Source: Runella zeae DSM 19591 (lineage in GTDB: Bacteria > Bacteroidota > Bacteroidia > Cytophagales > Spirosomataceae). From it: a stretch of 64,000 nucleotides of DNA. A program made the position numbers and the translations under genes. The stretch lies in NCBI RefSeq assembly GCF_000423565.1, contig NZ_AUIF01000030.1, positions 87,535 to 151,534 on the forward strand, written 5' to 3'. Below, piece by piece: positions 34,636 to 44,867 of the stretch (within the stretch, counting starts at the first letter, position 1; the number at the start of each line of letters is the position of its first letter). The notes below the pieces were generated by a model. It saw only the letters and a program-made list of their open reading frames with translations, did no database searches and was not told the DNA's origin.

Positions 34636-36180
34636 TTAGTCCCAAATTACCTCAATTACTTCGTTTTTCAAATCGATAGTAGTATGAGTTTCGCCTTCTT
34701 TGCGTTGAAGGGTGATTTGTCCTTCTTTGAGACGGAGGAGTTCTTGAGAGATGACGTGTTTGTCATTCTTTTTGTGAAAAACCGAGACCAAATCATTGCC
34801 CGTAGCTACTTTGAGTGAATAAGAAGCCCCCGAAGCTTTCACTTCTTTGGCGTAGCTGATAGGCGATTCGTTAGGGTTTTGAATCATCGCCAAGGCACGA
34901 GACGCCAAAGGTACCCCATAGCCGATAAAATTGTTGCCATAAGGATACAAATGCGCCGACTTTTCGATGATGCTGATGATTTGCTTGTTGGTCAGGGTGG
35001 GGTTTGCTTGCATGAGGCAGGCCGCAAAACCCGTAATCACGGGTGCAGAAAGCGAAGTGCCGTAGAGCGAAAAACAAGATACATTGGGCTTGAGGTAAGG
35101 CAAAAATTCAGGGCCGATACTGCTGTAGCCAATGCGATTCCAGAAGCGTTGATTGGTAGCACCCACTGCCAACACCCCTTGGGCGTCGGCGGGGGTAGAG
35201 ATAATGCGCCAGCTTGGGTCGTCGCCTTCGTTGCCCGCCGATACTACTACCAAGATGCCTTTCTGCTCAGAGGCGATTTGAGCGGCGCGACTGATGACAC
35301 TCGTTTGGCCGTCCATTTGGGTGATTTGGTAGTTTTCGTTAGGATCCGTAAAACCCTGCGCATAGCCAAGGGAGGTATTGATGAGGCGTACGCCAAGGCT
35401 ATCCATCCACTCCATAGCCGCTACCCAATTGTCCTCTTCGCCGCGCCACTCGCGGGTGCCGTGGTCGGTGCGGGCTAAATAAAACTTAGCATCGGTTGCC
35501 ATGCCACTCTGCTGCGTTTCGTTGCGGTTGGTACCCGAAATCGCGCTCATGACTTCTGTGCCATGAAAATCCGAAAAAGTCTCAGGAGTAGTGTAAAATT
35601 TATCCGAAATAGCAAGGGGAGGGTTGACGTAGTCGCGCTTGTCGATGATGGCGTTTCGGTCAAAGAGATGTTTGAGGAGGTTGCTAGAAGGGGCTTCCAA
35701 AAAGCCCGCATCGATGACGCCGATAGTGACGTTTTTGCCCGTAAAACCCGCCTTTTTAAATTCTTCTGCTTGCACTTGTGTCATCACGGGAGCCATAGTT
35801 GAGCGGCGATTGCGGTCGGTCTTGGCGATATAAAACTGCCCGTTGATGGGTTGTATTTTTGTGACAAATGGCAGACGTTTCACTGCCAGAATCTGCTCTT
35901 GGGTAAGGTGCGCCGACACGGCATTGAGCCACTTGGACTTCTGAACCACCTTGATATTTTGATTTTGTAGGCTTTGTAAGTAACTTGCTTGCACGGGGCT
36001 GTCGCTTTCATCAAACCTTACAAGACCTTGTTTTTCCCTGTTTTCGATGGTTTGTCGCGATACAGCGGGGGCATCGTGTGGATTTTTATCTTTCAGAAAT
36101 ATCCAATATTTTGATTGGGCGAAAGAAACGGTGCTGCATACCCAAAAAAATAGCCAACCGCTATTGCGAAAATTAATCAT
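34636..36180 (-). CDS. Subtilisin-like S8 serine protease
   Basis: 514 residues. The signal peptide (about 1-21) is followed by an I9-like propeptide region ending near 120 and the peptidase domain. The catalytic Asp is in IGVIDAGF near 155, His in DFHGTEVMSAISG near 208, the oxyanion Asn region in VVVSAGNEGD near 315, and Ser in GTSLSAPV near 378. A short C-terminal beta domain follows (about 430-514). Probably exported to the periplasm or surface. It converges with nothing and is divergently placed from the hybrid kinase gene (123-bp shared upstream region). Confidence 0.92.
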   Translation of the reverse strand: MINFRNSGWLFFWVCSTVSFAQSKYWIFLKDKNPHDAPAVSRQTIENREKQGLVRFDESDSPVQASYLQSLQNQNIKVVQKSKWLNAVSAHLTQEQILAVKRLPFVTKIQPINGQFYIAKTDRNRRSTMAPVMTQVQAEEFKKAGFTGKNVTIGVIDAGFLEAPSSNLLKHLFDRNAIIDKRDYVNPPLAISDKFYTTPETFSDFHGTEVMSAISGTNRNETQQSGMATDAKFYLARTDHGTREWRGEEDNWVAAMEWMDSLGVRLINTSLGYAQGFTDPNENYQITQMDGQTSVISRAAQIASEQKGILVVVSAGNEGDDPSWRIISTPADAQGVLAVGATNQRFWNRIGYSSIGPEFLPYLKPNVSCFSLYGTSLSAPVITGFAACLMQANPTLTNKQIISIIEKSAHLYPYGNNFIGYGVPLASRALAMIQNPNESPISYAKEVKASGASYSLKVATGNDLVSVFHKKNDKHVISQELLRLKEGQITLQRKEGETHTTIDLKNEVIEVIWD

Positions 36181-36303
36181 GGGGTAATAGTCTTAGGATA
36201 AGAAAATGTACTTGGGTAATTTGGGGCATTCAAAATGTCCCAAAACTTCGCTAAGTAAATAAAAAAATCTAAATTTTCCTGCTGAAAATCATAAATATTA
36301 GCT

Positions 36304-39087
36304 ATGCGTTGGATTTTATTACTTCTTTTTGGCATAATATTCTATCCAATTTTTGGCCAAAATCAGGTATTAGAACTAGAATCGCAAGGCAGCGCCTATC
36401 CCGTTTATCCTTTTTTATACCTTTTCAATGATAGCGAAGGAAAGGTTAGTTTTCCAATGATTTTGAAAAGAACCCGGGGAGTCAGTTTTGAAAAATATAA
36501 AAGCAACGGTGTGCCTTCTTTTGGGTATTCGACAGAGGTACATTGGCTGCGCTTTAGGGTAATCAATCGGGCCGATGTGGACAAAAAATGGTGGCTCGAA
36601 ATCAACAATACCCACATCGACGACCTTCAATTGTACGTTCAGCAAGCGGATGGGCGGTTTTTGAGGCGTCAATCGGGCGATTTGATTCCTTTCAGCCAAC
36701 GAGAGATTCAGCTACGGCCGCTGCTGTTTAAGCTTGATTTGCCACCCAATACACCGGTGGATATTTATTTGAGATTGGCTGGTAGCCAAGACATGAATGT
36801 CCCGATTATGATATATGACCAAACGACGCACTGGTCAGTATTAGCTTATAAAAACTTTTTATGGGGGATTTTTTTCGGTATTTTATGCATCATTGTGCTT
36901 TATCACCTCACACTTTATTTTATTTTAAAGGATATTACTTATTTATTATACAGTCTATACATTGGGTCGGTGGCTTTGATGGAGCTGGGGTTTGAGGGAT
37001 TTTCGGCTCAGTATTTATTTTATGATAGCCCTTTACTTCTCAATCATTCCCACGTATTGTGGGTAGGTTTGTCCACGTTTTTGGCGGTTGTGTTATCCTA
37101 CCAATTTTTGGATGTTTCAAAATATTTGAAAGGGTGGGAAATAGGTTTTTGGGGAGCGATGTTTATTGCGGTTTTTATGATTGTTGTGTCATTTTTTACG
37201 CATGATGTATGGCTCAATATCCTAGCCAATGCGGTCGTGACATTGATTGCAATGGGGTTGTTTGGAGCGGGTGTAGTGGCTTGGCGTCGTGGCAATAGAG
37301 TTGCTTTGTTTTATGTATTGTCTTGGACGAGTATGCAGTTTGGGGTAATTATATCCACGCTGTTTCGGCTGGGCATCTGGCAAGTGCCTATCCATGATGC
37401 TTCTTTTCAGATAGGCACTTTGTTTCAAATACTATTTTTGGCCGTCGGGATTGGGGCGCGGTTCAAACAAGCCTACGATGAGCGAGCGGCTTTACAAGCG
37501 CAATTGTTGACTCAACAAAAACAAGTTTCTGAAACTGAACTTCGCTTGCAAAAGGCCGAATATCAGGCGCAATTAAATGAATTTAAAACACGATTTTATA
37601 CCAATATTACCCACGAATTTCGGACACCTTTGACGGTGATTTTGGGTATGACTGAGCAGCTAAAAAAACAATGGGGTGCAAGCGACACCCTCACTGTTGT
37701 CAAAAGGAATGGGGAGCAATTGCTCAATTTGATTAATCAACTCTTGGAATTGGCGCGGATGGATTCGAGTGAGTTGCCTTTGCGAAACAAAAACCTGGAT
37801 TTGATTTCGTTCTTATCAACTCAGATACAGGCTTTTGAAGGGGTAGCAGCAGCCAAAAAGATAAACATACATTTACGTTCGGACTATCGCACCTTGTGGC
37901 TTTCGATAGATGACGAAAAACTACAATCGATGATTACCAATTTGCTCTCCAATGCCCTGAAGTTTTCGGATGTGGGTGGTATGGTGGAGGTCAATGTACA
38001 TAGCCGTACCAATACGTCGGTACAAGTGGACGTGACTGATTCGGGGGTTGGAATTAAAGAAGAAGATATGCCGTATATATTTGATCGGTTTTATCAGGCC
38101 AATCATCAACGGGGCGGGGCAGGTATAGGAATGTCGCTTACCAAAGAGCTTGTGGAGTTTTTGGGAGGAAGTATTCAGGTATGGAGCCAAGCGGAGGTAG
38201 GAACTACCTTTCGACTGACTTTGCCTTTCAAAGGGGTGACAACTCCCGAAGGAGAAGAAGCGCTACAGGCGTCGCACTTGCTTCCAATAGACGCTAAAAA
38301 AGACGCGGAGGAAGTAGAAATAAAAAATGAAGAACTACCGCAAGTGCTTGTGGTAGAAGACAGCACCGACTTGGCCCATTATTTAGAAACCTGCCTGAGA
38401 GGACGCTATGAGGTAAAAGTAGCTTCTGACGGACAGTCAGGAATAAGAGACGCGTATGAAATGATTCCGGATTTGATTATAACGGATGTGATGATGCCAA
38501 ACGCTGATGGATATGAGCTTTGCCACACTCTCAAAAACGACGAGCGTACGAGTCATGTGCCTATCATCATGCTTACGGCAAAAGTAACCCATGAAGACAA
38601 ACTCCAAGGACTTCAACAAGGGGCTGACGCCTATCTTACCAAACCATTTTATGAGGATGAATTGCTCGTAGTCATCAAAAATCTCTTGCAAGTACGTCAG
38701 ACCTTGAAAGCTAAATATTTATCGGAAATCCAAAATGCTACCTCCGAAGCAAAGTTGGAGCTAACGCTTGAAGATGCGTTTTTGTTGAAAATAAAACAAA
38801 TTGTTGAGGTCAGATTGAACGATGAATCTTTTGATAATCAACAGCTTTGTGAGCAAATGAACCTGAGCCGTACGCAAGTGTATCGCAAACTAAAAGCCTT
38901 GACCGACCTTTCACCTTCTGATTATATCCGACAAAAACGATTAGAAAAGGCAGCGGTTTTATTACTAACCACTGATTGGCCTATTGCCGAAATTGGCATG
39001 GCGGTGGGCATTGGGGATGCCAATTATTTTGCCAGAATCTTCACCAAACAATACCATTTGACGCCCTCTGTTTATCGCAAAAAGTAA
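36304..39087 (+). CDS. Hybrid two-component sensor with 7TMR-DISM and AraC output
   Basis: 927 residues. Order: signal peptide (1-18), 7TMR-DISM extracellular domain (about 40-170), seven membrane segments (about 180-385), a coiled linker, HisKA with phosphoacceptor His in THEFRTPLTVIL near 437, HATPase with DSGVGIKEEDMPYIF, a receiver domain with Asp in LIITDVMMPNADGY near 725, and an AraC-type HTH (about 820-927). It can sense, phosphorelay and bind DNA in one chain. Such hybrids commonly control carbohydrate gene clusters in Bacteroidota. The target here is unknown. The next kinase gene starts 95 bases downstream. Confidence 0.93.
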   Translation: MRWILLLLFGIIFYPIFGQNQVLELESQGSAYPVYPFLYLFNDSEGKVSFPMILKRTRGVSFEKYKSNGVPSFGYSTEVHWLRFRVINRADVDKKWWLEINNTHIDDLQLYVQQADGRFLRRQSGDLIPFSQREIQLRPLLFKLDLPPNTPVDIYLRLAGSQDMNVPIMIYDQTTHWSVLAYKNFLWGIFFGILCIIVLYHLTLYFILKDITYLLYSLYIGSVALMELGFEGFSAQYLFYDSPLLLNHSHVLWVGLSTFLAVVLSYQFLDVSKYLKGWEIGFWGAMFIAVFMIVVSFFTHDVWLNILANAVVTLIAMGLFGAGVVAWRRGNRVALFYVLSWTSMQFGVIISTLFRLGIWQVPIHDASFQIGTLFQILFLAVGIGARFKQAYDERAALQAQLLTQQKQVSETELRLQKAEYQAQLNEFKTRFYTNITHEFRTPLTVILGMTEQLKKQWGASDTLTVVKRNGEQLLNLINQLLELARMDSSELPLRNKNLDLISFLSTQIQAFEGVAAAKKINIHLRSDYRTLWLSIDDEKLQSMITNLLSNALKFSDVGGMVEVNVHSRTNTSVQVDVTDSGVGIKEEDMPYIFDRFYQANHQRGGAGIGMSLTKELVEFLGGSIQVWSQAEVGTTFRLTLPFKGVTTPEGEEALQASHLLPIDAKKDAEEVEIKNEELPQVLVVEDSTDLAHYLETCLRGRYEVKVASDGQSGIRDAYEMIPDLIITDVMMPNADGYELCHTLKNDERTSHVPIIMLTAKVTHEDKLQGLQQGADAYLTKPFYEDELLVVIKNLLQVRQTLKAKYLSEIQNATSEAKLELTLEDAFLLKIKQIVEVRLNDESFDNQQLCEQMNLSRTQVYRKLKALTDLSPSDYIRQKRLEKAAVLLLTTDWPIAEIGMAVGIGDANYFARIFTKQYHLTPSVYRKK

Positions 39088-39182
39088 ATTGCAACCTCTA
39101 TGCTATATATTGCAACAACGGTGCTACCACGGTGGGCGATGCTAGGTGTATCTTGCAGCTACGTTGTGCAAAAACACTAGCA

Positions 39183-42100
39183 ATGCAAAAGTGGCTCCTC
39201 TTCCTATGGTTGGGTGTTGGGCTGAAGGCTACAGCTCAGTCTTATCGTATAGACCGTATCGGAACCGACCGAGGACTATCGCAGGGGTCTATCTATGCGA
39301 TGCTCAAAGATTCGCGGGGTTTTATGTGGTTTGGAACACAGGACGGCCTGAATCGATACGACGGACACAGCTTCAAGGTGTATTATTCGGAGCCTTCGCA
39401 AGCAGGCGCGCTTCATGGGGGTTTTGTCAATTCTATCATTGAATCCCCCAATGGAGATTTGTGGATAGGTACCGATTATGGTCTCAACTGGTACCGCCGC
39501 CACAAAGATAATTTTAGTTTTATTGAAGCCAGTCCTGCCGTTTTATCGCCTTGTACGCCTTTTGCTAGCAACGAGCAATATGTTTGGTATTGGTCTGAAA
39601 AAGAGGGGATTGTGCAGTTTGACTATCTTCAACAAACCAAAAAGGTGATTTTGTCATCTCTGACAAATCGCATAGGGCTGCTTACCCCAACCAACGCAAC
39701 TCATTTTGGGCGGGATGCCAGACTTTGGGTATGCCTGCCAGAAGGCATTATGAGCTATGATACCCTTACGAAGCAATCAGCCTATTATTTTTCAAAACAT
39801 CCACAAAACAGAATTGGCAAAAGCAAGCGGTTTTATTGTGTATTGCATGCTCGAAACGGATTGATTTATATGGGTCACTCTGAGGGGATTACGGTATTGG
39901 ATGCTTTGCGCCAGAGCTTCCACGAAATCTCGCATTTTAACAATACGCCTTTGGTAGAAATCTACGATTTGAAGGAAGGAAGCAATGGGGTGGTGTGGGT
40001 AGCCACGGGAGGGCAAGGCGTATTGCGATACGAGGCTAATCATACATGGACGCAGTTGGTTCATCAAAACAATGATGCCAATAGCTTGTCCAATAACACG
40101 ATAACGAGTATTTATGTGGCCGACAATGGGATTGTATGGGCCAACCCCGACCCGTTGGGCGTCAATGCTATCATTGAACAAGGACACAAATTTAATAAAG
40201 TACGTTACGTAGCAGAAGCCACGCAATCGCTCAATGACCCTAACGTAAGAAGCTTGTTGTCTTATGACAAAAACCTCCTTTGGGTAGGTACAGAGCAAGG
40301 TGGTATCAATGTGTGGGAAAAATCTACCAAACAAATGATTGACTATTGGCTTCCTGATCCCCAAAACGTGTATGCTTTGCCCAGCCAATCTATCAATCAA
40401 TTTTTGCGGGACAGTGAAGGGCAGATTTGGATAGCTACGTATCATGGACTGGCGCATTATTTGGGTAAGGGGAGGTTTGAAAGTTTTTTTCCCCAGCAAA
40501 AACAGGCGCTTGGTAACAACATCATCAGGAGTATCGCCGAATGGAAAGACCAAAAATTGCTCGTAGGAACAGAGTATGGTCTTTATGAATTTGATAAAAA
40601 AAAGCGTGTTTTTACGGAAGTAGAGGGGTGGCAAAAACAAAATGTACTTTGGCTAAATACCTCCCAAAAAGACAGTATATGGCTCACTGTTTTCAACGAA
40701 GGATGTGTAAAAGGAAGCCTTCAAAATGGCCGCTGGATTACTTACGAAAGAATCACTCACAGTGGCAATGTACTTAGCAGGTGTCAAGATAGGGCCCGCA
40801 AGTGTGATTGGTTAGCAACAAGTAATGGGCTGGTGCAATATCAAAACGGAAAAATCAAAGCGACTTACACTTTCAAGGATGGTTTGCCAAATTCGTACGT
40901 ATATGCTGTATTGATAGATAAGCAAAACAACCTTTGGCTCAGTACCAACCGGGGTTTGGCTAGTTTTAATCCAGAGATGCGGCAATTTCGAAATTATACC
41001 CTTGCCGATGGTTTGCAAGGCTATGAGTTCAACAACAAATCATACCTCGTGGATGAAGAAGGGTATTTCTATTTTGGGGGCACTTCTGGTTTTAATTATT
41101 TCAAGCCCGAAGAAGTCAGAATCAGTACTTTTCAGCCACAAGTACAGTTTACGAATTTTTGGATAAATGAGCGCCTTTCTCACATAAACCAATACATCGG
41201 CGAAATGGACACGGTGCGGCTATCGTTTGAGCAAAACACCTTTTCGTTTCAGTTTACAGCTTTGGATTTTTTTAGCAATGGGCAAAATCTTTACCAATAC
41301 CGCCTCAAAAACCTAGAAAACAATTGGATTACGACCTCCAATACTTTTATCAGATATGTAAAAGTACCCGCAGGTGAGTATGTGTTGGAAGTAAAGGCGG
41401 CCAATAGCGATGGCTTTTGGAGCGACGACATTCGGCAATTATACGTTGTGATTCGACCACCTTTTTGGCAAACGTGGTGGTTTCGGATATTGGTATTGCT
41501 GGGGATTGTTATAGGAGGAATTGGAGCGTACCAATGGCGTATTCAATCACTCAAATGGCGGCAACGAGAACGCCTCAATTTAATCATTCAGACCCAAGAA
41601 GCTGAGCGCAAACAACTTGCCACGGAGCTGCACGATGACCTCGGAATGCGACTTTCTACTTTACAAATGTATGTGTCAGAACTAGAAAATACGCATAGCG
41701 GAAGAGGCCACGCTCTAAAGCCAATGGTGGAAGAAGCGATAGGGGGAATCAGGCAGCAATTGCAGGATTTGAATCCCAAAATGCTTTTTGAACGAGGATT
41801 CAGGGAAGCGGTCGAAGATTTGGTCAATAAAATCAATGTCACTGACACCTTGAAATTTGAGTTGTTTTGGCTTGATTTTCCTGATCGCTTGCCGCAGGCG
41901 TTTGAAATTAATCTCTTTCGGGTGATTCAAGAATTAGTCAACAATACTCTCAAACACGCTCATGCTTCTGGTATCGAATTACAGCTTTTGGCACGCGAGC
42001 AGCAGCTCATCATTGTGTATGAAGACAATGGGCGGGGTTTTGTGCCAAAGCCTTTTTCCTCGGGTTTTGGTCTTGAAAATATTCGCAATCGCATTCAGTT

Positions 42101-42191
42101 GTTAAAAGGAAACATAGAATTTGACTCACGCCCGCAGCACGGCATGTGCGTGACGATAGCACTCCCTCACCCTAAATACTCAAAGTTATGA
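39183..42191 (+). CDS. Two-component propeller sensor histidine kinase (HisKA_3)
   Basis: The ATG at 39183 opens a signal peptide (MQKWLLFLWLGVGLKATAQ); the frame extends further upstream but that part overlaps the previous gene. About 1002 residues: Reg_prop beta-propeller repeats (IYAMLKDSRGFMWFGT, NLWLSTNRGLASF and similar) to about 690, a Y_Y_Y domain (about 700-760), one membrane segment, then a NarX/LiaS-type kinase with ELHDDLGMRLS near 816 and EDNGRGF near 950. Its stop overlaps the start of the LuxR-type regulator gene by 4 bases (ATGA), so the two are a coupled pair. Confidence 0.92.
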   Translation: MQKWLLFLWLGVGLKATAQSYRIDRIGTDRGLSQGSIYAMLKDSRGFMWFGTQDGLNRYDGHSFKVYYSEPSQAGALHGGFVNSIIESPNGDLWIGTDYGLNWYRRHKDNFSFIEASPAVLSPCTPFASNEQYVWYWSEKEGIVQFDYLQQTKKVILSSLTNRIGLLTPTNATHFGRDARLWVCLPEGIMSYDTLTKQSAYYFSKHPQNRIGKSKRFYCVLHARNGLIYMGHSEGITVLDALRQSFHEISHFNNTPLVEIYDLKEGSNGVVWVATGGQGVLRYEANHTWTQLVHQNNDANSLSNNTITSIYVADNGIVWANPDPLGVNAIIEQGHKFNKVRYVAEATQSLNDPNVRSLLSYDKNLLWVGTEQGGINVWEKSTKQMIDYWLPDPQNVYALPSQSINQFLRDSEGQIWIATYHGLAHYLGKGRFESFFPQQKQALGNNIIRSIAEWKDQKLLVGTEYGLYEFDKKKRVFTEVEGWQKQNVLWLNTSQKDSIWLTVFNEGCVKGSLQNGRWITYERITHSGNVLSRCQDRARKCDWLATSNGLVQYQNGKIKATYTFKDGLPNSYVYAVLIDKQNNLWLSTNRGLASFNPEMRQFRNYTLADGLQGYEFNNKSYLVDEEGYFYFGGTSGFNYFKPEEVRISTFQPQVQFTNFWINERLSHINQYIGEMDTVRLSFEQNTFSFQFTALDFFSNGQNLYQYRLKNLENNWITTSNTFIRYVKVPAGEYVLEVKAANSDGFWSDDIRQLYVVIRPPFWQTWWFRILVLLGIVIGGIGAYQWRIQSLKWRQRERLNLIIQTQEAERKQLATELHDDLGMRLSTLQMYVSELENTHSGRGHALKPMVEEAIGGIRQQLQDLNPKMLFERGFREAVEDLVNKINVTDTLKFELFWLDFPDRLPQAFEINLFRVIQELVNNTLKHAHASGIELQLLAREQQLIIVYEDNGRGFVPKPFSSGFGLENIRNRIQLLKGNIEFDSRPQHGMCVTIALPHPKYSKL

Positions 42192-42829
42192 CTCGGCAAA
42201 TACTCATAGTGGACGACCACCAATTGTTTTTGGAAGGCCTCAGATTTGTACTTTCTCAAACGCCCGAAGTGAGCATTGTAGGAGATGCTCTCAATGGCTA
42301 TAAAGCCCTCGAAATGCTGGCAAGCTACCGCGTGGATTGGGTACTTATGGATGTCAATATGCCACACTGCGATGGCGTAGAAGCTACCAAACAAATTAAG
42401 AAACTGTACCCCCACGTGAAAGTCATTGCGGTTACGATGCTCGACGACTACGTGAGTATTCAGCAAATGGTAAAAGCTGGTGCCGATGGTTATATTCTCA
42501 AAAATACGGGTTCCTCTGAGCTACATCGGGCTTTTGAAACTATCGAAAAAGGGGAGGTGTATTATTCGAATGCTATCTTGAATACCATTTTGAGGAGACC
42601 TGTTGCCACACCCCAAAAATCGACCACGAAACTACATCAGTGGCTTACAGCGCGCGAAAAACAAATCATACCTTTGTTGGTAGAAGGATTGACGAGCCTG
42701 CAAATAGCTGATAAGCTGTATGTTAGTGAATCGACGGTCATAAGTCATCGTAAAAATATCCTTCATAAGCTCAATTTAAAAAATACCTCTGCTTTGGTCA
42801 AGTATGCTTTAGAGCATCAGTTGGTATAA
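42188..42829 (+). CDS. NarL/LuxR-family response regulator
   Basis: 213 residues. Receiver domain with acidic pocket (IVDDHQ), phosphoacceptor Asp in VLMDVNMPH near 56, and KAGADGYILK. The LuxR-type HTH at the C-terminus has LTAREKQIIPLLVEGLTSLQIADKLYVSESTV. It is the partner of the propeller kinase, to which it is translationally coupled, and is followed by an intrinsic terminator. Targets unknown. Confidence 0.94.
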   Translation: MTRQILIVDDHQLFLEGLRFVLSQTPEVSIVGDALNGYKALEMLASYRVDWVLMDVNMPHCDGVEATKQIKKLYPHVKVIAVTMLDDYVSIQQMVKAGADGYILKNTGSSELHRAFETIEKGEVYYSNAILNTILRRPVATPQKSTTKLHQWLTAREKQIIPLLVEGLTSLQIADKLYVSESTVISHRKNILHKLNLKNTSALVKYALEHQLV

Positions 42830-42836
42830 AAAACTT

Positions 42837-42859
42837 ATCCCCCCTAAGGGGGATTTTTT
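42837..42859 (+). terminator. Intrinsic terminator after the LuxR regulator
   Basis: ATCCCCC pairs with GGGGGAT over a four-base loop, followed by six T residues. Confidence 0.8.
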
Positions 42860-42938
42860 GTATATCCTACACAGGGGTGATTTTTGGTGGCAGATAATGA
42901 CGGAATTTTGTATCAACAAATTAACCTTACTAAAAAGT

Positions 42939-43442
42939 ATGAAGTGGTGGATAGCGATAATGATCTCAATGAGTGTTGTGGGTCAAGTACGGGGAGGAGC
43001 CTCAAGCCGTTCATATCGGGTGACGCTAGAACGAATCTCATTGCTGAAATCAGAGGCGGAAAACCACGAAGAAAATTTGTTTGGGTCGATTTGGGCAGGT
43101 GCCTATTGTAATAGCAATGAGGGACAAACCGGAAACTCGTTTGATAGTCGCGAACGAACCCTCAAGTTATTTGAACGCTCACCAACCGATTTTGTAAGGG
43201 TAAAAGAAGGGGGAACGATTGTAATTAATAAGTCATTGATTTTCGATATTCCTAATTGTAATGGCAACCAAGCAAACATCACCTTAACTGCCTCGCTTTC
43301 GGAGCAGAATGGAAATAGAAAATATACAACAGAGCGCTTGCGAGTGTATCTATCAGAAATAAATGGAATATTGAAGCGTACCATTAATTGCTATAATCGA
43401 GGGTCTCACTTTCAGCTGACATTTGTGATTTCTAATGTATAA
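42939..43442 (+). CDS. Secreted hypothetical protein
   Basis: The ATG at 42939 gives a signal peptide (MKWWIAIMISMSVVGQVRG); in-frame starts upstream (42858, 42897) would add a tail that overlaps the terminator region. About 167 residues, with two Cys pairs possible (AGAYCNS, IPNCNG, INCYNRG). It is beta-rich, probably periplasmic, and has no recognised domain. Its neighbour on the right is preceded by a dispersed palindromic repeat array. Confidence 0.55.
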   Translation: MKWWIAIMISMSVVGQVRGGASSRSYRVTLERISLLKSEAENHEENLFGSIWAGAYCNSNEGQTGNSFDSRERTLKLFERSPTDFVRVKEGGTIVINKSLIFDIPNCNGNQANITLTASLSEQNGNRKYTTERLRVYLSEINGILKRTINCYNRGSHFQLTFVISNV

Positions 43443-43500
43443 AACAGAAATAGTTAAAAGCGATACGTATATGCTGGAGCGGTTTTTAATTTGCAAATTC

Positions 43501-43640
43501 TGCCCCGTAGGGGCTATATATTGGTAAAACATGAAAACGTGTAACGCTGCTAGCCCTGCCCCGTAGGGGCTGTATGTCGGTAGCCCGAAAAATACCTTTC
43601 TTCCGTTTCATTGCCCCGTAGGGGCTATATATTGGTAAAA
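43501..43640 (+). repeat. Three copies of a GCCCCGTAGGGGC palindromic repeat
   Basis: Copies begin at 43501, 43557 and 43612 (spacing 56 and 55 bases). Each has the palindrome GCCCCGTAGGGGC followed by CTATATATTGGTA or a variant; copy 2 differs at several positions. The third copy ends 2 bases before the next start codon. The sequences between copies are unrelated to each other. Confidence 0.8.
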
Positions 43641-43642
43641 TA

Positions 43643-44767
43643 ATGCAAACATTTTATCTCAGCGTATCTATCTTGACCCGAAAGCTCGTAGCTCTACTTT
43701 TGCTTTCATGTCCCACATGGGCACAGACCGATACGCTTATACCGTCGCTCAATGCTGTCAAAACGTTGGAGTTTTCGATACCTACTTCGGCGGCATTTGA
43801 TTTGTTGGGAGTCACACCCGCACAAGTTACCAAACCTGGCAATATCCGCGATTTTAAGGTGGATTGGTCGTTTCAATCTTGGCGTCTAAAACCCAACATT
43901 GCCATACAAGCCCAGCCGATTTGGGAGTTGCTTTACAATCGCCCGAGTTTGCAGAAGTACCAAAATGCCTCTAAGTTGATGAAAATGCTCTCGACGCTCG
44001 ATGTATCAGGAGGTACGATAGAAGACGAAGACTTGACGCGTAGATTGGCAATTGCCGCTAAAATAACGCTTTTCAGGAGTCATGACCCACTCGATGAACC
44101 CGACTTAGTGAGAGGTGTTACCGAACAGTTTTTTGAACAGCGACAAGAGATTTTACAAAATCTTAAACTAACAAACGACACCCTACAACAGATACCCAAA
44201 ACGGCAACCTATTTTGAGGCAAAAATCAAGTTGATTGAGCAAATTCAAGTATTTGAGGGACAATTGGCGGCGTTAGAAAAAGCCCAAAAAGAGCGCTTGG
44301 CACAACTGACTACGACCTATTTAAAAGAACATTGGAATGCTTCGTTTTTGGAGGTGGCGGTGGGCCGGTCGTATACCTATCAAAATGAAAGTCTCGACAG
44401 CCTTTTGCTGCAACAAGACGGCGTATCGGTATGGCTCAACGGTTGCGTAGGTATGGGGCGTAAATGGCTGTTAACGGCAGTAGCTAGGTACACCGAAATA
44501 AACACTCCTTTGCGACGACCCACGCGCGAATATTTTGGAGGTTTAAATCTCCGATATGGAAGTCCAAAATTTAATTTTTTTGTGGAAATACTTAATCGTG
44601 ACCGTGCCAATGTATTTAGTTTTCAAAATATTACCATTGCCTACGGGGGAGATTGGAGATTTAGTAAAAATGTAATGTTGAGTTACGGAATCAGAACACA
44701 TTATTCTCGTGATTTTACTTTCAAGCAGCTAGTACCAGTAGCTAGTATTGCGTGTATGATGCGATAA
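43643..44767 (+). CDS. Exported hypothetical protein, possible outer-membrane barrel
   Basis: 374 residues with an N-terminal signal (LTRKLVALLLLSCPTWAQ). The middle is helical and charged (about 100-240, with a coiled-coil-like EQIQVFEGQLAALEKAQKERLAQL near 195-218). The last 130 residues have the alternating pattern of outer-membrane beta strands (AVGRSYTYQNE, WLLTAVARYTE, FGGLNLRYGSP, FFVEILNRD, VMLSYGIRTHYS). I do not recognise the family. It ends in Arg rather than the Phe typical of barrels. Confidence 0.55.
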   Translation: MQTFYLSVSILTRKLVALLLLSCPTWAQTDTLIPSLNAVKTLEFSIPTSAAFDLLGVTPAQVTKPGNIRDFKVDWSFQSWRLKPNIAIQAQPIWELLYNRPSLQKYQNASKLMKMLSTLDVSGGTIEDEDLTRRLAIAAKITLFRSHDPLDEPDLVRGVTEQFFEQRQEILQNLKLTNDTLQQIPKTATYFEAKIKLIEQIQVFEGQLAALEKAQKERLAQLTTTYLKEHWNASFLEVAVGRSYTYQNESLDSLLLQQDGVSVWLNGCVGMGRKWLLTAVARYTEINTPLRRPTREYFGGLNLRYGSPKFNFFVEILNRDRANVFSFQNITIAYGGDWRFSKNVMLSYGIRTHYSRDFTFKQLVPVASIACMMR

Positions 44768-44867
44768 ATGAAAACGAATTGTTAATGAAAATAGTAAGAA
44801 TAAATAAAAAAGGAGAAACCTGAAAATCCTTTAAGAGAGTAGGGGTTTACTTAAATACTTTTTTACA

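Noticed and set aside
34537..34818. 93-residue plus-strand ORF at the end of the protease gene
   Set aside because: It is antisense to the conserved C-terminus of the S8 protease and covers the gntR promoter.
43501..43640. CRISPR-like appearance (29-bp repeats, 27-bp spacers)
   Set aside because: Only three copies, the middle one is divergent, there is no cas gene nearby, and the core is a palindrome of a dispersed-repeat type.
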